Source: Crotophaga sulcirostris (lineage: Eukaryota > Chordata > Aves > Cuculiformes > Crotophagidae). Taken from it: 64,000 bases of DNA. Shown one piece after another: positions 52,401-63,802 of this stretch (positions are counted from its first letter, which is position 1; each line of letters opens with the position of its first letter). The stretch lies in the NCBI GenBank assembly GCA_013397455.1, contig VYZB01000024.1, positions 1,094,405 to 1,158,404 on the forward strand. Reading direction: 5' to 3'. Below the pieces are notes generated by a model, which was given only the letters and a program-made list of their open reading frames with translations, did no database searches and had not been told where the DNA came from. The position numbers were made by a program, and so were the translations under genes.

Positions 52401-52729
52401 ATAATGCTGACATTGTATGCTTTACTGAAGTCACAGCAGCACAATCTAACTTTTGCATATGTAAGGACTTCTGAACCTTGCACACTATTCAGATCAGACT
52501 GACAAGTCCTTCCCATATTATGAACTTTAAATTTGGACAAAATGTTCTGCTTTTGTACTATGAATTGGCATGGTAACACAGAACAGAAATGTCCCCTTGA
52601 ATGATAGGGCTTAGTTCTCTGCTGGGATAGAAAGCTCTGTTGTATAGTCATCTCATAAATTATCAAGTACAACGTTAAAAACAGGTATATTTTTGCTCCC
52701 ACTAATTCCATGGAAAAGCTGTTTCAGAA

Positions 52730-53130
52730 TTTGATTGCTGTAATGACTAGAAACATTCTTCTAATTTCCTGATATATTTATTAATGAATAGTACGTATCT
52801 ATTCTCGTGTCAGCATTGCTCTGCAAATTAAATGGTTTTCATCCTTCGTGTTTACTTTCCTGATATATAAATAGACAGCACTTTTATCTCCTCTCTGTTT
52901 TTCCTTTATTGAAGTAAACAAGCTGAGCCATTCTAAAATCTGTTTACACGAAAGGCTCTCACGCTCTCTGGTGATGGGCCTAACTTCCCTCTACTCCTCT
53001 TTCAGTTCAGCCTTAGCTCAGCTATAGAACAACTAATCAGAAGTTTTCACAGCACCACAATGGAGATTTCACTGGGGTCTTAAACAATTACAGTAATACC
53101 TCTCTACTTTAAGAGAAAATACATACACCC
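52730..53130 (-). mobile_element. Possible ancient CR1/L3-like LINE remnant
   Basis: The order of degraded landmarks (CATTCTTCTAATTTCCTGAT, TTTTATCTCCTCTCTG, GTAAACAAGCTGAGCCATTC, CTGGGGTCTTAAAC, AATACCTCTCTAC) follows the reverse complement of the 3' region of ancient amniote CR1/L3 elements. Identity is low and the edges are vague. Confidence 0.4.
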
Positions 53131-55399
53131 TGTACATATACTTCCTACACTTATGATGATTACTAAGCATATATCATTCCCAGATTTCATCAGTATGCTC
53201 TTACTGATTTTATCAGGACTACTTCAAAAAATATCACATAAGACCATCCTAAAATCAGCCCTTTAAGCCTGACGTCTTCCTTTTCAACCTTCTTTTTGTG
53301 GCTATCTCGCTTCACGGTTTATCTCCTAACCCCATGATCTCATTCTTTCCCAGGTGATACCGTATCAAATGTTTTATCAATAGGGTATTAATAAGGCAAA
53401 TTTCAATTTTCCTAAAGTTTTGCATGTGATTGAGACCAGGCTTTGAGGTTTGTGGTTGGCCAGGTAATTTCTTCGTTTCAAAGGCAAGCAATTACAGTCC
53501 AGGTTCAGTCCACTTAACGTCAAAGACCTAACAGAGAGAGACAGGGATCCACAGGGAGCCATTCATGATGTGGTTTGTCCCCCACAGATGCCTCTCACCA
53601 TTGAGTACAGGGGGAGTCTCAGCCAATAAGCCTCTCAGCCAGGACCTCTCAGTTATTTAACTCAAGTACCAGGTCAGACCCACCTTTGCTATTTCCCAGT
53701 CACCTTGTAACATTCTTAACAGCTCTGTTCAAAATGTTTGCTACAAGATTTTATGTATCACCTGTTTCAGAATTCCAGAAGTAGTCCCCATGATCTGAAA
53801 GCATGAACAAGGGGCTTTGTATTTTTTACTGTTGTAATAATTTCTGTTCTGCCATTCACGTATTTCATCTTGCCATTCTCCATGTGGTGAAACTACTTCA
53901 GCACTGAGGAAAGGCATACTCTGAACACAGGGGATTTAACTTAAGCTCACTAGATGACAATCACATCTTCTCCTGCTCTCTTATTTAAATCACTGAAAAA
54001 TCTTCTGCCTTAAAAATTCCATAACACTATGATATAAGCACGTCCAGTTGGGAGAAAGTAAAAGTATTTTTAGCTGAAACGGAATATGTAGTTGATTGGT
54101 AAAAATAGCATGGAACAGCAGAAAAAGCAAGTCAGTAATAGTAAACAGAGTAAAAAGCTTTTTAACGTATTTTTTCTGTAGATGTAGGTGAAAAGAAAAG
54201 ATTTGTAAAGGGGACTAAGGCCTTCAAAAAATACTAAAAACTCCCACAGAATAGGACACAAAAAAACCAAACAAACATTTTGTACTGTAGTATCTTGTAA
54301 AATTGTATTCAATTGAAGTATGTTATTATCTTGTTGATTCATCAAGAACATCAAAAGCCATCAGGAATTATCATTCTCAACAACAGCCACACCTCTTCTG
54401 TACCTACTTCTGAAGAGCCCAGCTGAAAAACAAACAATTTGTTTTTTTAAGTCAGACAGCGAAGTGTGGGTGAGCTGAAAAGCACAGGATTAGGAATTTG
54501 GGGGTTTTATTCATTCTTCCCTGATTTCTTTTAAAAAGATTGGTTTTTTCCTGATTTATGTCTAAAATTTTAGCTAATTGAAGGTTCTTTTACCTAATTA
54601 ACTGACGACTATGTACCCATATATAGCTAGTTATTTTAAATTTAGGTATTGGCCTAACCTTTATAGCATACAAAATAAAGCAAAAATTACAGCAAACCTA
54701 AAGACCAAACAATAATATGCAGAAGAATCTAATTATTTTGTATATATTTTGTAAATCCATTTTCCAAATGTGGTGTCCTAGGCCATGAAGCAACTAAGAA
54801 ACACAAATAAGAAACAACTAAGAATATCAAATTTCCAGTCTTAAAATTGCACTGGACAACACTCACATGTTGTGATAAATCTCAGATACTGCTTAAATGT
54901 TCTGTTGGTCCATTCATATGGCATATAAATGTTTTTCAATTTTTTTTTATCATGTAACAGATAAAATTTAGTATTAAATTACTGTAATGGTAATGATTCT
55001 CCTTGGGTAGCTAATAACTGCAACTGGAAAGTCTGTAAGAAGGAACAGAATAATATCTACTTTTTCATGAGGATTTATGCATTAGAAAACCACTGAAAAT
55101 GCTCATACTCCCTGAAAATGCTCATCTACAAAATAAAGGCTTGTCAAAGAACTAACCTGGGGGCAGTTTTTCACCACTTTTACCCTTCTGACCTTACTAA
55201 TGCTATGATTTACAAAATAATTTCTCATTTGTGACTACTTAAGAAACTCAAAGCACTCTACACCTTATTAAAGCCATGTAATTTCAACACAGTCATCCTT
55301 ATTCCGAAAATGAGCCTCATTGAAAGGTCAGGTCCCAGCTTCCTAGAACTGTGAGAAAAGCCAGCTCACAGGTATAATTTTAGAGAGGACAAAGTCTTA

Positions 55400-55940
55400 G
55401 AAGCAAAGAAATTTATTTAACAGCACTGGGTGCATAAGGGGATGGAGCCTCCCTTACGGACATTGTTTGGTCCTGCTCACGTACATTTAATTAGGATATT
55501 TATACATATTCAACCGAGTTCCCATAATTCATCGAAATTTGTTATTCCCCATCTCCCATACATGCACCCAAAGGGTCTTTTGAGGAGTCACAGGAGCAAG
55601 GCAGTCAGTCTTCCTTGGTGCTGAACAATTAAACCCCCTCTTTTCTTTGTTCCTGTGCCTGCATCCTTTAACCATGACAGCCAAAACCTCCCCCCCTTTC
55701 AAAATGAGAGGAGACCGTTATCTAGGCAATTAGTTTTGCTTTACAGCTTTGCTAAACTCCATGCCTACATGGCGCCTCCCAATCTCTTGATTTACACCTT
55801 GCTAAATCCCATCCCTCACACAGCCATATAAATCCCTGTCTCCTCTCCCCTTAACCGGGTATTTGGAAACTTACATTCTTCCTGACCGCCTACTGATTTC
55901 AACTATCAAAATCTGGCTGAAGCAAAAATTTTATTTATCT
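55400..55940 (+). mobile_element. LTR-like segment (weak)
   Basis: A TATA-like CATATAAATCCC at about 55825, followed by CTGTCTCCTCTCCCC, resembles a retroviral promoter region. Upstream sequence has an AATTAAA and a C-rich tract. A CR1 interrupts or abuts its right end. I see no clear TG...CA boundaries or target duplication, so this is only a suggestion. Confidence 0.25.
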
Positions 55941-55945
55941 ATTAC

Positions 55946-56143
55946 AGAATCATAGAATGGTTTGGGTTGGAAGGGACCTCAAAGCCCATCCACTCCCACA
56001 CCCCAGCCATGGGCAGAGACCCCTCCCACCAGCCCAGGTTGCTCCAGGCCCCATCCAGCCTGGCCTTGGACACCTCCAGGGAGGGGGCACCCACAGCTTC
56101 CCTGGGCAACCTGTGCCAGGGCCTCACCACCAGCAATGTAACC
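55946..56143 (-). mobile_element. CR1 LINE 3' fragment, inverted
   Basis: Starts AGAATCATAGAATGGTTTGG (reverse CR1 tail), followed by GGTTGGAAGGGACCTC, CCAGCCTGGCCTTGGACACC and CAACCTGTGCCAGGGCCTCA. This is the standard avian CR1 3' UTR and end of ORF2. It is truncated after CACCACCAGCAATG. Confidence 0.93.
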
Positions 56144-56520
56144 AACAGGCTCAAAAGGAGCCAAACACATGGGCAAAGCTAGCAGCAGATGCTGTCCCTA
56201 ACCAGACACAGGTTCCAGGGACAACACACTGCTGGCAATCTTGCCCCAAACCCCGCACCGCTGGCAGACGGGGCTTTGCTCTCCCCTCAGGTGCCCCCGC
56301 CTGCACCTGGGCACAAAATGCCCTGCTGCCTCTGGGCCTGAGGTGCTTGGGGAGGCAGGGAGGGCTGGAGCGAGGAGCTGACAGGTTGTGGGAAATCGTG
56401 CCTGTCCCTTGCAGCGCCAGCAGCTCTGTGGGCACAGCCTCGCCAGGTAGGGCGACGGCGAGGGGCCGCCATGGCTTCGAGGGGCCACTGGTACAAGAAG
56501 TAGTTACTATCACAAGAAGT
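56144..56520. other. GC-rich unassigned segment
   Basis: About 370 bp of markedly higher GC than its surroundings, open in several frames on both strands, without a recognised protein or repeat signature. It lies directly between a truncated CR1 and retroviral-type LTR sequence, so it may be part of an unrecognised element. Confidence 0.4.
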
Positions 56521-56804
56521 GGAATCGTTTTATTTAACATAAAATAGAGTTAAGTTCCATCTAAGCAACGGCATTTTTTGAAAGTGAGACAGAACATCCC
56601 TCTGACAGAGTGTTTTCTTTACAGTATTTTTTTTCAAATAGTTTTTCCAGGCACTGTTCTCTGAGAAACGATATTGTCTTGTGTTAAATGTGACGTGTGC
56701 TGAACAGAGGTGTCTCCTACAGTCACCTGTCTGCAGTCTTTCCCTGCCTAAAACACAAGGCCAGACAGAGCTGGCTCCAAAGCTCCAATTAGCAGAGATT
56801 TGGC

Positions 56805-57049
56805 TGTTGTGAAGTTCATAATAACATTAGAATCAGTCCTTGGAAAGTAACGGAATACGCATAAGATTTCCGGGAGAATATATACTTATGCGTGTAAGCG
56901 GGAAATAAATTCTGTCCCCAGCTCTTGTCTCCTTGCGCATGATCGATGGAAATCATTCCCTCACGCGCCCAGCGCTGAAATAAAGGACGCTGCTTTCTAA
57001 AACTCCAAAACGAGTCCTAAGAGACTTTATCTGCCGGCGTTTTCGCTAC
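56805..57049 (+). mobile_element. Endogenous-retrovirus-type LTR (solo, 5' limit uncertain)
   Basis: The right end reads GAGACTTTATCTGCCGGCG then TTTTCGCTACA, a typical retroviral U5 ending in CA at 57049. Upstream are two AATAAA signals (56907 and 56981 areas) and a short R-like stretch. TG at 56805 (TGTTGTGAAGTTC) is the most plausible left end, but no matching target duplication was found, so the element could start further left (to about 56700). No gag, pol or env sequence is attached. It lies immediately beside the GTPBP10 CpG island. Confidence 0.6.
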
Positions 57050-57580
57050 AGCCACCACACCCCGCGGCGCCGCCACGGCCGCGCGCAGCCGAGGGTGGAA
57101 AGGCCCGCGCAGGCGCACGGGACAGCCCCGCCGGGCGGACGGGAGCGGGGGTGCCCGGTCGCNNNNNNNNNNNNNNNNNNNNNNNNNNNNNNNNNNNNNN
57201 NNNNNNNNNNNNNNNNNNNNNNNNNNNNNNNNNNNNNNNNNNNNNNNNNNNNNNNNNNNNNNNNNNNNNNNNNNNNNNNNNNNNNNNNNNNNNNNNNNNN
57301 NNNNNNNNNNNNNNNNNNNNNNNNNNNNNNNNNNNNNNNNNNNNNNNNNNNNNNNNNNNNNNNNNNNNNNNNNNNNNNNNNNNNNNNNNNNNNNNNNNNN
57401 NNNNNNNNNNNNNNNNNNNNNNNNNNNGGAAGGGCGGGCGGGGAAGCGCCGCTCCGCTCCCGGCCCGCGCGGGGCTTTAAGGGCTCGGCGAGGCTGCGCT
57501 GGGGCTGGGGTAGGGGCCCGTCCCTCAGCATGGGGCGGGCGGGGGGCAGCGCAAGCGTGTCTCTTATGGAAACTCGCTTT
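57050..57580 (+). promoter_or_regulatory. GTPBP10: CpG island, probable GTPBP10 promoter and first exon (mostly gap)
   Basis: Very CpG-rich sequence flanks a 265-bp gap on both sides (CCCGCGGCGCCGCCACGGCC at the left, GGCCCGCGCGGGGC at the right). The first coding exon of GTPBP10, which in mammals is short and ends just before the TATGGN (Tyr-Gly) codons, is not seen elsewhere and is probably in the gap. The ATG at 57530 leads into CR1 sequence and is not a credible start. Confidence 0.6.
57163..57427. other. Assembly gap (265 N) in the CpG island
   Basis: 265 Ns within extreme GC sequence. GC-rich bird promoters are a known weak spot for short-read assembly. Any protein translation across it is meaningless. 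Confidence 0.95.
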
Positions 57581-57581
57581 C

Positions 57582-58165
57582 GTAGAACCGTGGAATGGTT
57601 TGGGTTGGAAGGGACCTTAAAAATCATGCAGTTCCACCCCCCTTGCCACGGGCAGGGACACCTCCCACCAGCCCAGGCTGCTCCAGGCCCCATCCAGCCT
57701 GGCTTTGGACACCTCCAGGGAGGCGGCACCCACAGCTTCCCTGGGCAACCTGTGCCAGGGCCTCACCACCCTCAGCATGAAGAATTTCTTCCTAATGTCT
57801 GATCTAAATCTTCCCCTTCCAATTTAAAGCTGTTCCCTCTCATCCTGGCACTACAAGCCCTTGTAAAAAGTCCCTCCTCAGCTTTCTTGTAGCCCCTTCA
57901 GTTACTGGGAGGGAGCTCTAAGTTCCCGGCAGAGCCTTCTCTCCAGGCTGAACAACCCCAGCTCCCCCAGTCTGTCCCCATAGCAGAGCTGCTCCAGCCC
58001 TCTGAGCATCTTCATAGCCTCTTCTGGACCCGTTCCCACAGTTCCATATCCTTCTTACACTGGGGATTCCCAGAACTGGACACAGGACTCCAGATGGTGT
58101 CTCATGAGAGCAGAGTAGAGGGGGAGAATCACTTCCCTCGACCTGCCTGCCATGCTTCTTTTGAT
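57582..58165 (-). mobile_element. CR1 LINE, inverted, in GTPBP10 intron 1
   Basis: Begins CGTAGAACCGTGGAATGG (reverse tail) and runs through GGTTGGAAGGGACCTTAAA, GCCTGGCTTTGGACACCTCC, CAGGCTGAACAACCCCAGC and CCAGAACTGGACACAGGACT. Read on the minus strand it encodes the end of ORF2 ([20 protein letters not shown]). It is 5'-truncated at an oligo-T/GGTT tract. About 580 bp long. Confidence 0.93.
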
Positions 58166-58200
58166 TTTTTTTGTTTGGTTGGTTGGTTGGTTGGTTTGTT
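58166..58200 (+). repeat. (GGTT)n microsatellite
   Basis: An oligo-T run followed by GGTTGGTTGGTTGGTTGG at the truncated end of the inverted CR1, in GTPBP10 intron 1. Confidence 0.9.
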
Positions 58201-58346
58201 TTGCGTTTTGGAAGGTTACATGTCTGTTTTCTGAACTTTTATTATTGCCATCAGAGAAGAGTTGAATCCAAGCAGTTTTACTCAGATTTCTATAAAACAA
58301 AATATAAACAGAACTTAATACTGATAAGACTCTGTTGTTTTGTTAG

Positions 58347-61300
58347 TATGGCAACTTCATAGATGACCTGCGGCTCTATGTGAGAGGAGGGACTGGTGGA
58401 ATGGGTTATCCTCGCCTGGGTGGAGAAGGAGGAAGAGGTGGTGATGTCTGGTTCGTCGCCCAAGAAAAAACAACCCTAAAGAACATTAGGGACAGGTATC
58501 CCCAGAAGCGATTTGTAGCTGGAGCAGGAGCCAACAGCAGGTAGGAGTCTGTTGCATGAAATTTATATACGTCTTTTCCAGAAAGCAAAATGTCAGCTTT
58601 AGTTGCTAAGCCTGGTCTACTTTCTCCCAGTGTGAAAGCGCTAAAAGGTGAAAAAGGAAAAGATTGTGAAGTCCACGTGCCTCTGGGAATTTCAGTTCTA
58701 TGTGATGATGGCAAGCAGATTGGTAAGAACTTTTGTTCTAATGTATTTAGTAGATACTGTTGTAATTACCAGTAGCATCTAGCACGCTTCCAAGGTGTAA
58801 CTTTTTAAGGTTACACAACTCCCAAAATGTGCGTGTGCTTTCCTTTGTCCAGACAAAGAGTTGACCAAAAATATGCTGTAGAAATTATTGGAATCTTCCA
58901 TAGAATGATCTTACATAAATTATGTGTCCATAAACTCAGGTAAATGCCCCTATAATTTTACTGAATTACGATATTGCTTAAAAGGTAAAAATCCTTGCTG
59001 AGTATCACCATTTCAGGTTACCTAAAATACTGTTTTTTACTCTTTTTTTTTTTTGAAGAGTGGTACTTAGTAGTAACCAGGAAGATCTCTTTCCACTCAG
59101 TGCTCTTGGAGTAGCTCTCAATGATTCCTTTGCAGTTTCTCAGAGTTTTCTTATGCCGTTCAGAGTTCAAATTAAATTCACAAATTACTCCAATTTGGAT
59201 GTTTAACAAAATTGGATGTATGGCAAGAACTGTTTATGATGTAGGCATGTCAGTGTCTGAAGGTATCCTTCGTGTACTCAAGTGTTGTGTTGGTTTTTTT
59301 TTAATTATTCTAGCATTCTAACCCTAAGAGAGATACTATGTCTTGCATCTTAATGAAGAACTATGGAACATCTGTAGAGTTTGTTGTAGACACATCAATG
59401 CAGATTTTTCCCTGCATTCTTGAATTGAAATACTGGAGGCTTCAGAACTACCATCTTGGTTATAGTTTGCCAGCCTGTACTTAGCACTAACTCTATGATA
59501 GAGGGAAATACTACTGTGTGATTGCTTTTATTCTTTTCCAAAGAAGGAAAAATAGCATGATCTTAAGTGCACAGTTCTTGCAAGGAGCTGTCCAGAAAAT
59601 TGTCTCTTCATTGAAGATAGATTTAAGTGGAAAATCACAAAAGCCTGGAGAACGCTTCCGGGAGACATTATAGCAGTCTTCCAGTACCTAAAGGGGACCT
59701 CTGCAAGAAAGCTGGAGAGGGAATTTTTACAAGGGCATGCAGTGATAGGACAAGGGGTAGTGGTTTTAAACTGAAAGAGGGGAGATTTAAATTAGATATA
59801 AGGAAGACATTCTTCATCTTGATGATGCTAAGGCACTGGAGAAGATTGTCCAGAGAACCTGTGGAAGCCCCATCCCTGGAGGCGTTCAGGGCCAGGCTGG
59901 ATGAGGCTTTGAGCAACCTGATCTAGTGGAAGGTGTCCCTGCCCATGGCAGGGGGGTTAGAACTAGGTGATCTTAAAGGTCCTTTCCAACCCAAACCATT
60001 TTGTAATTCTATGAACTGATCTACTTCAGTGAATTGTGCTTTTTCACGAGTGAATTTATTTTCAGGAGAGCTTAATGCAGCAGGAGAGAGATTCCTAGCA
60101 GCTCGCGGAGGTCTTGGAGGCTCTTTGGCCACAAACTTCATGCCTTGCAAAGGTCAGAGGCGTATTGTCCGTCTTGATTTGAAACTTATAGCAGATGTTG
60201 GCTTAGTTGGGTAAGTGCTGTTGTTTGAGAACTGCTATTAGAAAATTAAGCAGTAAATTTCAAATAAAATTGAGAGTTTGGAGGATGAATGTTACTGTAT
60301 ATTTGCAATGCCAATTAAATTACTTGTAGTTTGCAAAAATCAGAGAGAGTTTAATTAAAATTAGTTTTAAAAGTAAGTGTTGGTTATGCTTTTGTGGGTG
60401 AAGGGCTTCATGAATCAGGGTAATGTATAATTATTAATATTATTGAATTTAGCACTTGCAGTGATCATCAAAATACTAATAGCTAATATTTATGAAGTAA
60501 GTAGGAGATGCAAAACAGAGCCAAGAACACTGTCCATGTTGCATCTGCAACTTTATAGTGCTGGCACAAGTGGGTCTTTTCAGTAGTAGTTTTAAAGAGA
60601 GTTTCAAAGACTACATAGCTTACTCTCCCAAATGAACAGCATGGAATGTTGGAAGGAAGTAATTGCTGCTTTATAACAATGCAGATAAATATATTCTTAT
60701 TTGGAGAAAGCTTTCAACAAACTATAATTGTAAAAGTATTGGTCTGCTCAGCATCTGCTGCCTCCCCCACCCTGCCCTGTGATCCGTATTAATAAAAACC
60801 ATAGGAAACATAAAATGTTGAGGAGGTTGAGGCAGAAAGAGCCTAATTGGTATACACCATTAAAGAATTGAAACTCAAAGGCAGTATGAGTTTCTACCTA
60901 CATTTCTCTTTTTTTGCTTATTAGAAATAGTTCTGTTAATATTAGATTTATCTGAAGTTACAGAATTTTCAAGTGGTCTTCAGTAATTAATTACACAACA
61001 GAGAATTTTTTTTCTTGTTTTAGAGTGTGTGAAAGGAGTTTTATGACACCAGTGGTTCTGGTACAGTATCTACTGTATAGTACCTACTATAGCTGACATC
61101 ACCCAGCTAGATCTGGGTTTTGTTGTTTATTTTTTTAAAAAAAAGTAAATGAATGCTCAAAAATTAATTAATAGCATTGAGTTTGACTAAGGCAATATAG
61201 TGTGTTTGATAATAAAACACACAGGAATCACATGTGTTTATTCAATGTATAAATCCTGTCTTTCCTTCTAGGTTTCCAAATGCAGGAAAATCATCCTTGT

Positions 61301-63802
61301 TAAGCAGTATTTCTCATGCCAAACCCGAAATTGCAAATTATGCATGTAAGTTCATACTCTTATTTTTAGAGCAGTAATATTTTGTGAGAGCAAGAATTCT
61401 TTTCTCTGACTTGGTTTGCAAGTTTATTATAAAGAGTAGGGGATAACCATGTTGCCTGCTAAATACATTACACAGCTATTTAATTATAAGAAATATTTCA
61501 AAGAGAGATCTGCTGTTTTAGTGTCCAGTTCCTTTAACCACCTCAGTTTTTCATGTGCACATCCTCATAGTGCTTCAACCTGTTAATTTAGAGTCTATTT
61601 GACATTTATTTTAGTCTCAGCCCATTTTATTGCCTCTGAGACTCTCCGTGGTATGTAATATCCTCTGTTTACTGAATAGGCACCATCAAGTTCCTTTGCA
61701 TAAACATCTTGTATGCTTTGGAAAAACAGACTAAGATTTTGGTCTTGAATCTGTCCACTGAAAAATGGACAGTGAGTTTTTATTATTTTTGTATCAGTAA
61801 ATCAGGGTTAGTTATCTGATCATTCTTTAAAATAAAGCAAGAGTGTAAGTGCTGATAATTCCTACTGACCTTCTTGCACCTTTCCTAGTTCTCTACAGCC
61901 TTTTTGTATTTTTCCTTAGTTTGAAGAGTCCTGTCTGACTTTGCCTTTTGTTATTTTTCCCTGTTTGGAAGCTATTCCATAGTCTGGATAGTCATTTTTG
62001 TGTCTGAGACTTCTTTAGATCTATTCTCTTTTTGGTACGATGGGAACAGAACTGCAAATAGTGCCAATATTTGGTGAACCACTGTTTTTTCTGAGTGGTC
62101 TTGTTTTGCTTTTTCATTATTCCTTTTCCAGTAATTCTTATCATCCCATTTGCCTTATTTTTTTCTGCTACTGAATATGTGTTTTATTTAAATATGAAGT
62201 GAGAAGGTCCTGCAACATTTAAATTTAATGTTTTGTAACATTAATGGTTTTTAAAGTGTTAAAAACAGTTTTATTTTCTTCCCTTCCTCTTTTTTTCCCT
62301 TGTCATAGTTACAACAATACAGCCTCAGCTAGGAAAGATAATGTATGCAGATTATAAGCAGGTCGGTATGAAAGTTCATTCTTGTTGTTTATTGAAGTTG
62401 TATATAATGATTAGTTATGTTGCTTAATGTAATTTCAGAAAGAAAGAGGAGACTTGTGGAATTGTGTCTATAATGTGTACATATGAAATGCAATTACATG
62501 GACTTAATGAGAGTTGTGGAGAAAGTATTATTTTAACAAAGTAATAAGAGGAGAGCTTTATAGCCAAATGCAGTAATATGAGAACTGATTTCAAGTCACT
62601 AATAAATGACTTCTCATTTTCCCTCATCTCCTTTCTGTGGTTCTAATCCTACTTTCTGATCTTAGAGTTTTGAGCTTGTGTATGGAATTGAGATTGCTGT
62701 GTCCTAGTATACTCTTAACAGTTTAGGATTTGAACAAATCATTGTCTCAGTGTCTAACCCATTATATTTATTTAGAAGAGGCAAATTTTCTGCAAGTTGG
62801 CTATACAGAGAGCTCCAGAATGCATGAGTCATTTTTAGAATAGTGGCGGTTTCTGTTAATTTTCATAGACAGTGGCGAATTTTTCCAGTCGCTGCAGATC
62901 TGCGGTAGTGAATGACAGGGAATTTAGTGAATATAATGCAGTTACCATAACATACTGCTCTGGCTTTCTGAGTTGGCTGCTCTAACTTCCTTTTGTGGTT
63001 TGCCTTTTTTGTTTTGTTTTTTAATAAAAAAACCTAAAATAGCATGAAGTGATGGTGATTTCCTGAACAGCCAGGATAGTGCACGGCTTGAGAAGTGAGG
63101 TACCTGGGTCCAGTTCCTTTTGTGGTAGGCAGTGGCTCTGGAGGACTGGTGGAGCTGCTGCCCAACAACCTTAACTTTTGTGAACCAAATTCCACCCAGC
63201 TTCTTTAGGTAAAGTTGTAAGATAATTGCGTGGTGCCTTGCCTGGAATCCTTTCTACAGTATCCACTGCAGGGAAAAGCAAGACTAAATGAGACTACTGC
63301 TGCCAGATTTTGAACCCCAAATTTGCATAAGGTTACAGCAAACATTTTGGTTCCTTAAGCTTGAATCTTCTTTGATGTGCTTTTATTTTGTTTTTGAAGT
63401 GTATGGTACATGCAGTACTGGACTCATCACTTCCAAGATAAAAGGCAAATGCATAAAAGGGTTTCAGATGAGCTAACCAGAAAAACATACCTCTCAGATG
63501 TAAAAAGACAGAAAATTCCTCTTTTCACTTTCAGAAGCAATAGTGATAGAGGGATTCAGGAGCAGATGCTTGAAACCTTCATATAACAACCTTAACAAAA
63601 CTTTGTATTAAAGGAAGTAGTCTAGTTTGTCAGGTTGCCTGTATAATTAATAGGCTTGTTGGAAGTCTTTTGTTTGAACCTTTTGTCTTCCTAGATTTCA
63701 GTAGCTGATCTCCCAGGACTGATTGAAGGTGCACATGCAAACAAAGGGATGGGCCACAAATTTCTCAAACACGTAGAAAGAACCAAACAGCTTCTATTAG
63801 TT
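58347..63802 (+). CDS. GTPBP10: GTPBP10, mitochondrial Obg-family GTPase (exons 2-7, partial)
   Basis: GTPBP10 (ObgH2) is a mitochondrial GTPase that assists large-ribosomal-subunit assembly. Exons: 58347-58540, 58631-58732, 60066-60210, 61272-61345, 62309-62361, 63695-63802, all GT-AG and in phase. Exon 2 opens [18 protein letters not shown] and carries the glycine-rich Obg fold ([15 protein letters not shown]). Exon 4 ends the Obg domain ([13 protein letters not shown]). Exon 5 holds the G1/P-loop GFPNAGKSS. Exon 6 has the FTT switch I threonines ([11 protein letters not shown]). Exon 7 has the G3 motif DLPG in [14 protein letters not shown]. The G4 (NKxD) and G5 motifs and the C-terminus lie beyond the window. 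The first exon, with the start codon and transit peptide, is not visible and probably lies in the gap at 57163-57427. Introns carry two CR1 copies and possibly an old LINE. Confidence 0.93.
59646..60014 (+). mobile_element. CR1 LINE 3' end in GTPBP10 intron 3
   Basis: Plus orientation: AGTCTTCCAGTACCTAAAGG, ACAAGGGCATGCAGTGATAG, TTTAAATTAGATATAAGG, CTGCCCATGGCAGGGGGG, then a tail with TTTTGTAATTCTATGA. About 370 bp. It ends about 50 bp upstream of the exon 4 acceptor, the closest transposon to a coding exon in this gene. Confidence 0.94.
61930..62190 (-). mobile_element. Possible ancient CR1/L3-like LINE remnant in GTPBP10 intron 5
   Basis: GGAAGCTATTCCATAGTC, GGTACGATGGGAACAGAACT, GCAAATAGTGCCAATATTTG and TCCAGTAATTCTTATCATCC follow the order of the reverse complement of ancient amniote CR1/L3 3' ends. 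Identity is low and no tail remains. Confidence 0.45.

Larger units (their letters stand above)
47501..55399. other. Intergenic region between FAM237B and GTPBP10, left part
   Basis: AT-rich sequence containing a hAT-like element and an ancient LINE remnant (listed separately). Three unassigned open stretches have protein-like composition: minus 49186-49404, minus 51470-51688 and plus about 50010-50187. None matches a family I recognise and none could be joined into a gene. The remainder shows nothing identifiable. Confidence 0.5.

Noticed and set aside
54070..54354. 94-codon hydrophobic minus-strand ORF
   Set aside because: Composition follows A-rich plus-strand sequence (Phe/Leu/Ile-rich in antisense); no start context or family resemblance.
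55957..56547. 196-codon ORF and its antisense partners
   Set aside because: The frame starts inside an inverted CR1 and continues into GC-rich unassigned sequence; no protein family resemblance.
57046..57802. Long ORFs on both strands across the CpG island
   Set aside because: They read through 265 Ns and into CR1 sequence.
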